Assembly: GCF_036016955.1 (NCBI RefSeq) | Contig: NZ_JAYWXI010000008.1 | Coordinates: 1 to 64,000, forward strand | Direction: 5' to 3' | Length of the DNA: 64,000 nt | DNA from: JAYWXI01 sp036016955 | Lineage (GTDB): Bacteria > Bacteroidota > Bacteroidia > Flavobacteriales > Weeksellaceae | Position numbers and translations under genes: made by a program | Notes under the pieces: generated by a model | Database searches by the model: none | Seen by the model: only the letters and a program-made list of their open reading frames with translations | Told to the model about the DNA's origin: nothing | In this document: positions 17,541 to 25,144 of the stretch, piece after piece | How positions within the stretch are numbered: the stretch's first letter is position 1 | Layout: the number at the start of each line of letters is the position of its first letter

Positions 17541-18179
17541 ATGGGAATAGGAAATATTTTCAAGGCTTTTCAGCCTAAAGACAAAGTTTTTTTTGTATTA
17601 TTCGAGAAAGCTGCGGATAATCTCTACGCAATGTCCAAGGAATTCCACGAAGGACTGATGGACTTCGATCTGAATAACGACAGCCTCTTGAAAAGGATGA
17701 GCGACTACGAGCACAAAATGGACGATCTGACGCACGAGATTTTCGTACAGCTCGGCGAGAATTTCATCACGCCATTCGACCGAGAAGACATCAACTATTT
17801 GGCTTCCGGATTGGATGACATTGCGGATTACCTTTACGCTTCCGCCAAGTACATCTACCTTTACAAAACCCCCGAATTAAAAGAGTTCACCGAGCTTTCT
17901 TTGCTTATCCACAAATCGTGTGTGGAGGTGCGTAAGGCCATCACCAACCTCAACGGCTTCAAAAACCCTAAGGAAGTGAAAGAAGCCTGCATCAAAATCA
18001 ATTCGTTTGAAAACATTGCCGATGATGTATTGAGCCAGGCTTTGGTAAAACTTTTTGAAACCAACGATGCCATTACGATCATTAAAGCCAAAGACGTTTT
18101 GGAATACCTCGAAGTGGTAACCGATAAAGCCGAAGATGTGGCCAATACCATAGAGAATATTCTCATTAAATACGCCTAA
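17541..18179 (+). CDS. DUF47 (PhoU-like) phosphate transport accessory protein
   Basis: The 212-residue all-helical protein belongs to the DUF47/YkaA family, distant relatives of PhoU. Visible landmarks are MSKEFHEGLMDF, MSDYEHKMDDLTHEIF, FITPFDREDINYLASGLDDIADY and VTDKAEDVANTIENI, the acidic metal-binding helix motifs of the family. It sits 24 nt before a Pit phosphate transporter gene, the standard arrangement, and is thought to modulate that transporter. The split inverted repeat before it may carry regulation. Confidence 0.93.
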   Translation: MGIGNIFKAFQPKDKVFFVLFEKAADNLYAMSKEFHEGLMDFDLNNDSLLKRMSDYEHKMDDLTHEIFVQLGENFITPFDREDINYLASGLDDIADYLYASAKYIYLYKTPELKEFTELSLLIHKSCVEVRKAITNLNGFKNPKEVKEACIKINSFENIADDVLSQALVKLFETNDAITIIKAKDVLEYLEVVTDKAEDVANTIENILIKYA

Positions 18180-18203
18180 GTTAATCTAATACCCTTTAAA
18201 AGG

Positions 18204-19346
18204 ATGGATCTTCCTATATTGCTGATTGTTATTGTTGCGCTGGCATTGGTTTTCGATTACATCAACGGATTCCATGATGCGGCCAATTCAATTGCCACGA
18301 TTGTCTCCACCAAGGTTCTTACGCCTTTTCAGGCGGTACTTTGGGCGGCATTGTGGAATTTTGCGGCGTTTTTTGTCGCCTATTACCTGATTGGAGAGTT
18401 CAAAATCGGAAACACCATTGCCAAAACCGTTAATGAAGAATTCATTAATCTGGAAGTCATTTTCTCGGGACTCATAGCAGCTATTTTTTGGAATTTGCTC
18501 ACATGGTGGTTTGGGATTCCCTCTTCCTCCTCGCATACTCTGATTGGAGGATTTTTGGGCAGCGCACTGATGTTTGCTTTGGTGAAGGATTACCAAGCGG
18601 CAGCCCAAATGCACCCTGAGGCCTCGTTCTTCTACACGCTGAAAGTAGCCTTTCAGGAACTTCTCACCCAAAGCGTGGTAAAGTACAATAAGGTAATCCC
18701 TATCTTCTTGTTCATTTTCTTGGCGCCGATTATCGGGATGATTATCTCGGTGATCATTACCCTGATTATCGTGTACATGGCACGTAACTCCAACCCGCAT
18801 AAGGCGGAAAAACAGTTCAAAGGCTGGCAGTTGGTTTCTTCTGCGCTTTTCAGCCTTGGGCACGGGCTTAACGACGCTCAAAAAGTCATGGGGATTATCG
18901 GAGCAGCCATTATTTATTACCATGTGGATATGATTAACGACCCGATATACACCTCCTTGGAGGCGACGGAACGGTTCAATTATTTTACCGACCATTACCT
19001 TTGGGTGCCTTTTGCTTCGTTTTTGGCTATCGGCTTGGGAACCATGAGCGGCGGGTGGAAGATTGTTAAAACCATGGGAACCCGAATCACCAAGGTAACA
19101 CCGTTGGAGGGCGTAAGCGCAGAGACCGCCGGGGCATTTACCTTGTTTTTGACCGACCACTTCGGTATTCCCGTATCGACCACGCACACCATTACCGGTT
19201 CGATTATCGGTGTGGGCCTTACCAAAAGGGTTTCGGCTGTACGTTGGGGGGTAACGGTGAGCCTGCTTTGGGCATGGATTCTGACCATCCCCGTTAGTGC
19301 ATTCATCGCTGGTGTAACCTACCTTTTGGTTACCTTCTTTAGCTGA
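18204..19346 (+). CDS. pit: Inorganic phosphate transporter, Pit family
   Basis: The 380-residue membrane protein imports phosphate (as metal phosphate) using the proton gradient. The two PiT signature repeats are present: FDYINGFHDAANSIATIVSTKVL near residue 13 and SLGHGLNDAQKVMGIIGA near 220. The paired PSSSSHTLIGG (about 110) and PVSTTHTITGS (about 325) motifs are also visible. About ten helices are seen. It is co-transcribed with the DUF47 gene in front and followed by a strong terminator that separates it from the CRISPR locus. Confidence 0.96.
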   Translation: MDLPILLIVIVALALVFDYINGFHDAANSIATIVSTKVLTPFQAVLWAALWNFAAFFVAYYLIGEFKIGNTIAKTVNEEFINLEVIFSGLIAAIFWNLLTWWFGIPSSSSHTLIGGFLGSALMFALVKDYQAAAQMHPEASFFYTLKVAFQELLTQSVVKYNKVIPIFLFIFLAPIIGMIISVIITLIIVYMARNSNPHKAEKQFKGWQLVSSALFSLGHGLNDAQKVMGIIGAAIIYYHVDMINDPIYTSLEATERFNYFTDHYLWVPFASFLAIGLGTMSGGWKIVKTMGTRITKVTPLEGVSAETAGAFTLFLTDHFGIPVSTTHTITGSIIGVGLTKRVSAVRWGVTVSLLWAWILTIPVSAFIAGVTYLLVTFFS

Positions 19347-19375
19347 TTATTCGCCGAAGGAAATAAATTAGTTAT

Positions 19376-19419
19376 AAACGAGTTTCGCCCTCATCTAAAG
19401 ATGGGGGCGAAACTCGTTT
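19376..19419. terminator. Strong terminator hairpin between pit and cas13b
   Basis: The arms ACGAGTTTCGCCC and GGGCGAAACTCGT, plus inner CATCT / AGATG, form a near-perfect stem with an AA loop and A/T runs outside. It insulates the CRISPR locus from read-through. The following 85 nt up to cas13b contain no clear TAnnTTTG box that I can see. Confidence 0.85.
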
Positions 19420-19504
19420 AAGTGGTTTTTCAAACCAACAAAGTGTTGATAAGTCGGCTGGTTTATTATTTAGGAAAGTTTTAATTTTAAAGAAAAATAA
19501 AACT

Positions 19505-22500
19505 ATGAAAAAATCTTTACCACCGAATGTTTACACACTGAAACACAAATTCTTTTGGGGAGCCTTCCTTAACATTGCAAGGCATAATGCTTTTATTACC
19601 ATTTGCCATATCAACGAACAATTGGGGCTTAAGATCCCTTCAAATGATGATAAAATCGTAGATGTTGTCTGTGGGACATGGAATAACATACTCAACAACG
19701 ACCACGATTTACTTAAGAAGAGCCAACTAACGGAGCTTATCCTAAAACACTTCCCATTCCTTACGGCAATGTGCTACCACCCTCCTAAAAAAGAGGAAAA
19801 AAAGAAAGGTAGCCAAAAAGAGCAGCAGAAAGAGAAAGAAAATGAAGCCCAATCTCAAACCGAGGCTCTTAATCCAAGCAAATTGATTGAGGTATTGGAA
19901 ATCCTTGTAAATCAACTCCACAGTCTTAGGAATTACTATAGCCACTACAAACACAAACAACCCGATGCAGAAAAAGATATTTTTAAGCATCTTTACAAAG
20001 CCTTTGACGCTTCTTTACGAATGGTAAAAGAGGACTACAAAGCCCACTTTACCGTCAACCTCACTCGGGACTTTGCCCATCTAAACAGAAAAGGTAAGAA
20101 CAAGCAAGACAACCCTAAATTTGACCGCTACCGCTTTGAAAAAGACGGCTTTTTTACAGAATCAGGGCTATTGTTTTTCACTAATCTGTTCTTGGACAAA
20201 CGCGATGCCTACTGGATGCTGAAAAAAGTCAGTGGTTTTAAATCCAGTCAGAAACAAAGCGAAAAAATGACCACCGAAGTGTTTTGCAGAAGCCGCATAC
20301 TCCTTCCTAAACTAAGGTTAGAGAGCCGATACGACCATAACCAAATGCTCTTGGATATGCTTTCTGAACTGAGCCGTTGTCCTAAACTGCTCTATGAGAA
20401 ACTCTCCGAAGAGGATAAAAAACATTTTCAAGTAGAAGCTGATGGCTTTTTGGACGAAATTGAGGAAGAACAAAACCCTTTTAAAGATACCTTGATCAGA
20501 CATCAAGACCGTTTCCCTTATTTTGCTCTACGCTATTTAGACCTCAATGAGTCTTTTAAGTCCATAAGGTTTCAAGTGGATTTAGGCACTTACCATTACT
20601 GTATTTACGACAAGAAAATAGGCGATGAACAAGAGAAACGCCACCTAACCCGAACCCTATTAAGCTTCGGTAGGCTACAAGATTTCACAGAGATAAACCG
20701 TCCCCAAGAATGGAAGGCTCTTACCAAAGACCTCGACTATAAAGAAACTTCCAAACAGCCATTTATTAGTAAAACCACTCCGCACTACCACATTACCAAT
20801 AACAAAATAGGCTTCCGCTTAGGAACTTCTAAAGAGTTGTATCCTTCGTTGGAGGTAAAAGACGGTGCCAACCGTATAGCCAAATATCCCTATAATTCCG
20901 ATTTTGTGGCTCATGCTTTTATCAGTGTCCACGAATTGTTACCTCTGATGTTCTACCAGCATTTAACTGGTAAATCGGAAGACTTGTTGAAAGAAACCGT
21001 TAGGCATATCCAAAGGATTTACAAAGACTTTGAAGAAGAACGCATCAACACGATTGAAGATTTAGAAAAAGCCAACCAAGGTCGCCTTCCTTTAGGCGCC
21101 TTTCCAAAACAAATGTTGGGCTTACTGCAAAATAAACAACCCGACCTTTCGGAAAAAACCAAAATCAAAATAGAAAAACTAATAGCCGAAACCAAGCTGC
21201 TCTCCCACCGCCTCAACACCAAACTAAAAAGCTCTCCAAAGCTCGGAAAGAGACGAGAAAAGCTCATCAAGACAGGCGTATTGGCTGATTGGCTGGTGAA
21301 AGACTTTATGCGATTTCAGCCTGTGGCTTACGATGCTCAAAATCAACCTATAGAGAGCAGTAAAGCCAACAGCACAGAATTTCAGCTTATCCAAAGAGCA
21401 TTAGCCTTGTACGGAGGCGAAAAGAACCGATTAGAAGGCTACTTTAAACAAACCAACCTCATCGGAAATACCAACCCGCACCCGTTCCTAAATAAATTTA
21501 ATTGGAAAGCGTGCAGAAATTTGGTGGACTTTTACCAACAGTATCTGGAACAAAGAGAAAAATTCTTAGAAGCTATCAAAAACCAACCTTGGGAACCATA
21601 CCAGTACTGCCTACTTCTTAAAATACCGAAAGAGAATAGAAAAAATCTGGTTAAAGGTTGGGAACAAGGGGGCATTAGCCTGCCAAGAGGGCTGTTTACC
21701 GAAGCAATTAGAGAGACCCTTTCGGAAGACCTCACGCTATCCAAACCTATTAGAAAGGAGATTAAAAAACACGGCAGAGTGGGCTTTATCTCCAGAGCCA
21801 TTACACTATACTTTAGGGAAAGATACCAAGACGACCACCAGCGTTTTTACAACCTTCCGTACGAGCTAGAAGCCAAGGCTTCTACGCCCAAACCACCACT
21901 ACCGAAGGAAAGAGAATATACCCTCAGAGCAGAACACTACGAATATTGGCAACAGAACAAACCCCAAAGCCCTACGGAGTCGCAGAGGCTGGAGTTGCAT
22001 ACCTCTGACCGATGGAAAGACCACCTCCTCTACAAACGCTGGCAACATTTGGAGAAGAAACTTAGGCTCTACAGAAACCAAGATATTATGCTTTGGCTGA
22101 TGACCTTAGAGCTGACAAAAAATCACTTTAAAGAACTGAATCTGAACTACCACCAGCTCAAACTAAAGAACTTGGCGGTCAATGTTCAGGAAGCAGACGC
22201 CAAACTCAATCCGCTGAACCAAACCTTGCCTATGGTATTGCCTGTAAAAATCTATCCTGCCACTGCATTTGGGGAAGTACAATACCATGAAACACCGATA
22301 AGAACCGTCTATATCCGAGAAGAGAATACCAAAGCCCTTAAAATGGGGAACTTTAAAGCCTTGGTAAAAGACCGCCGTCTTAACGGTTTGTTTAGTTTTA
22401 TCAAAGAGGAGAACGACACCCAAAAGCACCCGATTAGTCAACTCAGACTAAGGCGGGAGTTAGAAATTTACCAATCGCTAAGGGTAGATGCCTTTAAAGA

Positions 22501-22825
22501 AACCTTGAGCTTGGAAGAGAAACTACTGAAGAAACACACCAGCCTCTCCAGTTTAGAGAATGAGTTTCGTGCATTGTTGGAAGAATGGAAGAAAGAGTAT
22601 GCTGCTTCCTCCATGGTTACGGACAAGCATATCGCCTTTATCGCCTCGGTACGCAATGCCTTCTGCCATAACCAATACCCTTTTTATGAGGAAGCTCTCC
22701 ACGCTCCTATTCCGCTCTTTACGGTTGCCCAGCCAACCACCGAAGAAAAAGACGGCTTAGGCATTGCCGAAGCATTGCTAAAAGTCTTGCGTGAATATTG
22801 CGAAATTGTTAAATCTCAAATTTAG
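19505..22825 (+). CDS. cas13b: Cas13b, type VI-B RNA-guided ribonuclease
   Basis: The 1106-residue protein is the single effector of a type VI-B CRISPR system. It processes its own crRNA and, when base-paired to target RNA, cuts target and bystander RNA. Two HEPN active sites sit at opposite ends, as in Cas13b: RNYYSH (Arg142, His147) and RNAFCH (Arg1050, His1055). A charged linker rich in Lys, Glu and Gln (about 95-120) lies in the first HEPN domain. The sequence closely matches my recollection of the Riemerella anatipestifer Cas13b, with a short insertion around residue 800-812. csx28 follows 6 nt downstream and the CRISPR array after that, all on one strand. No cas1 or cas2 is near. Identification is firm. 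Confidence 0.98.
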   Translation: MKKSLPPNVYTLKHKFFWGAFLNIARHNAFITICHINEQLGLKIPSNDDKIVDVVCGTWNNILNNDHDLLKKSQLTELILKHFPFLTAMCYHPPKKEEKKKGSQKEQQKEKENEAQSQTEALNPSKLIEVLEILVNQLHSLRNYYSHYKHKQPDAEKDIFKHLYKAFDASLRMVKEDYKAHFTVNLTRDFAHLNRKGKNKQDNPKFDRYRFEKDGFFTESGLLFFTNLFLDKRDAYWMLKKVSGFKSSQKQSEKMTTEVFCRSRILLPKLRLESRYDHNQMLLDMLSELSRCPKLLYEKLSEEDKKHFQVEADGFLDEIEEEQNPFKDTLIRHQDRFPYFALRYLDLNESFKSIRFQVDLGTYHYCIYDKKIGDEQEKRHLTRTLLSFGRLQDFTEINRPQEWKALTKDLDYKETSKQPFISKTTPHYHITNNKIGFRLGTSKELYPSLEVKDGANRIAKYPYNSDFVAHAFISVHELLPLMFYQHLTGKSEDLLKETVRHIQRIYKDFEEERINTIEDLEKANQGRLPLGAFPKQMLGLLQNKQPDLSEKTKIKIEKLIAETKLLSHRLNTKLKSSPKLGKRREKLIKTGVLADWLVKDFMRFQPVAYDAQNQPIESSKANSTEFQLIQRALALYGGEKNRLEGYFKQTNLIGNTNPHPFLNKFNWKACRNLVDFYQQYLEQREKFLEAIKNQPWEPYQYCLLLKIPKENRKNLVKGWEQGGISLPRGLFTEAIRETLSEDLTLSKPIRKEIKKHGRVGFISRAITLYFRERYQDDHQRFYNLPYELEAKASTPKPPLPKEREYTLRAEHYEYWQQNKPQSPTESQRLELHTSDRWKDHLLYKRWQHLEKKLRLYRNQDIMLWLMTLELTKNHFKELNLNYHQLKLKNLAVNVQEADAKLNPLNQTLPMVLPVKIYPATAFGEVQYHETPIRTVYIREENTKALKMGNFKALVKDRRLNGLFSFIKEENDTQKHPISQLRLRRELEIYQSLRVDAFKETLSLEEKLLKKHTSLSSLENEFRALLEEWKKEYAASSMVTDKHIAFIASVRNAFCHNQYPFYEEALHAPIPLFTVAQPTTEEKDGLGIAEALLKVLREYCEIVKSQI

Positions 22826-22831
22826 AATAGC

Positions 22832-23356
22832 ATGTATTGGATATCAGAAGTTTTAAAAATAGTAACCCCTACCATTGCCGTCATTGTGTCTGCCATTTTA
22901 TTATCCCGTAAGATTAGGCAAGAGCTTAAGGGCAACATTGAACGCCAAAAGTACGAGGCCATACTCCATGCCCATAAGCAGATGTACCGTCTGCTGGCGT
23001 ATATGACTGACCAAGACAACCCCAAAAACCTCTTAAAATGGGAAGTTCCCAAAGGGCAAAAGGATAAAATTCATTATATTAGCCGAGCCAATGCCCAAGC
23101 CTTTCTAAGGGAGCTCCCAGAGCTATTTTATGGGGAGGGCTGTGGGCTCTTCTTATCTGAGGAAGTCACCAAAAAGTTTTTTGAGTACCGTAGTATCGTT
23201 TATAAGCTCCTACTTGCAGAACAAAACAGCACCGAGGCGGAGTTCCGACTAAAAAACGAAGAGGCGGCTACCAGAATGAAGGAGCTGCATCAGATGTTGA
23301 GCAAAAGCATTAGGCAATGCCTAAAAATAGAACAACGCGATTTAAGAGCGTTGTAG
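22832..23356 (+). CDS. csx28: Csx28, membrane partner of Cas13b
   Basis: The 174-residue protein has one N-terminal transmembrane helix (about residues 6-25, VLKIVTPTIAVIVSAILL) and a helical cytosolic remainder. An RxxxxH motif, RMKELH (Arg148, His153), matches the divergent HEPN motif described for Csx28. Csx28 marks subtype VI-B2; in Prevotella buccae it enhances Cas13b defence and was shown to assemble as an octameric membrane pore that depolarises the cell. The single helix argues against Csx27, which has several. It starts 6 nt after the cas13b stop, so the two are one operon. Confidence 0.88.
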   Translation: MYWISEVLKIVTPTIAVIVSAILLSRKIRQELKGNIERQKYEAILHAHKQMYRLLAYMTDQDNPKNLLKWEVPKGQKDKIHYISRANAQAFLRELPELFYGEGCGLFLSEEVTKKFFEYRSIVYKLLLAEQNSTEAEFRLKNEEAATRMKELHQMLSKSIRQCLKIEQRDLRAL

Positions 23357-23426
23357 AGAAAAGCGTTCTTTGAAACACCGAGATAAAACAAGCACCCAAA
23401 AAAAGACAATACCCTATCATAACAAT

Positions 23427-24891
23427 AATGCACAGCATTTGAAGGGTATTCACAACCTTCTGTTAGTTCAAAATGTTTTTTCATAAGTTGGGACTGCTCT
23501 CAGTTTAGCTCACAGCTTCGTTGTAATTTTCAGCGGAGTTCGTGAATGCGTAACATTTGAAGGGTATTCACAACACTTGGATCTTGAAAAGATGAAGCAT
23601 GAGGTTGGGACTGCTCTCATTTTGAAGGGTATTCACAACAGTCATAATATTGCTCCATATAGAGCTTATGTTGGGACTGCTCTCATTTTGAAGGGTATTC
23701 ACAACTCCAATGTAATTTTCTCCCTTTCCAACTTCGTTGGGACTGCTCTCATTTTGAAGGGTATTCACAACTTAGATTGTAAAGATATGAATTACGCTTA
23801 GTTGGGACTGCTCTCATTTTGAAGGGTATTCACAACTTTAGAAATCATGAAAAATCAAGAAGTTACGTTGGGACTGCTCTCATTTTGAAGGGTATTCACA
23901 ACCTCTTGTCAATAAACATAACCTCACTCCTGGTTGGGACTGCTCTCATTTTGAAGGGTATTCACAACTCTTTAATTGTTAATACTTCCGAAATAGTCGT
24001 TGGGACTGCTCTCATTTTGAAGGGTATTCACAACTTTAGAAATCATGAAAAATCAAGAAGTTACGTTGGGACTGCTCTCATTTTGAAGGGTATTCACAAC
24101 ACTCCTAATAATTCATAGAACACTACGGCAGTTGGGACTGCTCTCATTTTGAAGGGTATTCACAACCTCTTGTCAATAAACATAACCTCACTCCTGGTTG
24201 GGACTGCTCTCATTTTGAAGGGTATTCACAACTCTTTAATTGTTAATACTTCCGAAATAGTCGTTGGGACTGCTCTCATTTTGAAGGGTATTCACAACCA
24301 ATAGTCCGCGCTGGTTTTCTCGGGCCACGTTGGGACTGCTCTCATTTTACTCACAGCTTCGTTGTTATTTTCAGCGGAGTTCGTGAATGCTTAAGCATTT
24401 GAAGGGTATTCACAACCAGAAGTATTTAACATTAAAATTGCCATTAGTTGGGACTGCTCTCAGTTTAGCTCACGGCTTTGTTGTAGTTTTCAATGGAGTT
24501 CGTGAATGCATAGCATTTGAAGGGTATTCACAACATTATTTCGACAATGCAGGGGGATTTGATAGTTGGGACTGCTCTCAGTTTACTCACGGCTTCGTTG
24601 TTGTTTTCAGCGGAGTTCGTGAATGCTTAAGCATTTGAAGGGTATTCACAACAATACAGCTATATAATATCCTTCGTCCATCGTTGGGACTGCTCTCAGT
24701 TTAGCTCACAAGCTTTGTTGTTGTTTCAGCGGAGTTCGTGAATGCTTAAGTATTTGAAGGGTATTCACAACACATCTTCAACCGCTTCCCTTATAGTGTC
24801 GGTTGGGACTGCTCTCAGTTTAGCTCACAGCTTTGTTGTAAGTTTTCAGCGGAGTTCGTGAATGCTTAAGCATTTGAAGGGTATTCACAAC
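23427..24891 (+). CRISPR. Type VI-B array with short and long repeats, 17 spacers
   Basis: The array has eighteen repeat units. Unit 1 (23427-23456) is a 3' fragment. Unit 2 (23487-23574) is long, 88 nt. Units 3-13 (23604-24298) are eleven identical 36-nt repeats starting GTTGGGACTGC and ending TTCACAAC. Units 14-18 (24329-24891) are long, of 88, 88, 88, 89 and 90 nt. Long units keep the first 16 and last ~19 nt of the short repeat and carry about 52 extra nt in its T-rich loop. Spacers are 29 or 30 nt. Spacers 6, 7 and 8 (starting 23837, 23903, 23969) recur exactly as 9, 11 and 12 (24035, 24167, 24233), so 14 are unique. In type VI-B the crRNA is spacer then repeat, so the array should be read on the plus strand, like the cas genes. 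The 70 nt after csx28 is AT-rich with no obvious separate promoter. Confidence 0.98.
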
Positions 24892-24904
24892 ACCTGAGGG
24901 CATA

Positions 24905-24943
24905 AAAAATCCCTGCTCTGTATGGTACAGAGCAGGGATTTTT
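24905..24943. terminator. Terminator after the CRISPR array
   Basis: ATCCCTGCTCTGTA pairs perfectly with TACAGAGCAGGGAT around a TGG loop, with A and T runs outside. It lies 14 nt after the last repeat and would end the crRNA transcript. Confidence 0.88.
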
Positions 24944-24975
24944 GCTTTCTATTGATTCTATTACAGAAAACCCCT

Positions 24976-25119
24976 CACTGCCTTAATACAGACGAAGTCG
25001 GTTCCCTCGTGCGAGGGAAGGCTCTTCTCCTTACCGAGAGAAGAGCCTTCGCCTTAGGCAGTGAAGGTGCTTCCTCTTATAAAGCGACCGCCCCTCCTTA
25101 GTGATAAGGAAGGGCGGTC
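24976..25119. repeat. Cluster of nested hairpins (structured repeat, copy A)
   Basis: An outer stem CACTGCCT / AGGCAGTG (24976-25063) encloses two hairpins: TTCCCTCG / CGAGGGAA (25002-25019) and GGCTCTTCTC / GAGAAGAGCC (25020-25047). A further stem GACCGCCC / GGGCGGTC (25086-25119) follows, with a T-rich tail that may terminate the minus-strand DUF4469 gene or the array. The text GCCTTAGG..GTGAAG..CTTATAAAG recurs near 59.12 kb. Confidence 0.7.
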
Positions 25120-25144
25120 TTTATTTAGAAGTGCCAAAAACACG

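Noticed and set aside
22832..23356. Csx27 as an alternative for the gene after cas13b
   Set aside because: Csx27 has several membrane helices; this protein has one and carries RMKELH, so Csx28 fits better.
23577..24638. Open frames through the CRISPR array (repeated VGTALILKGIHN text)
   Set aside because: They exist only because repeat plus spacer lengths (66 nt) are a multiple of three; the text is the repeat translated.
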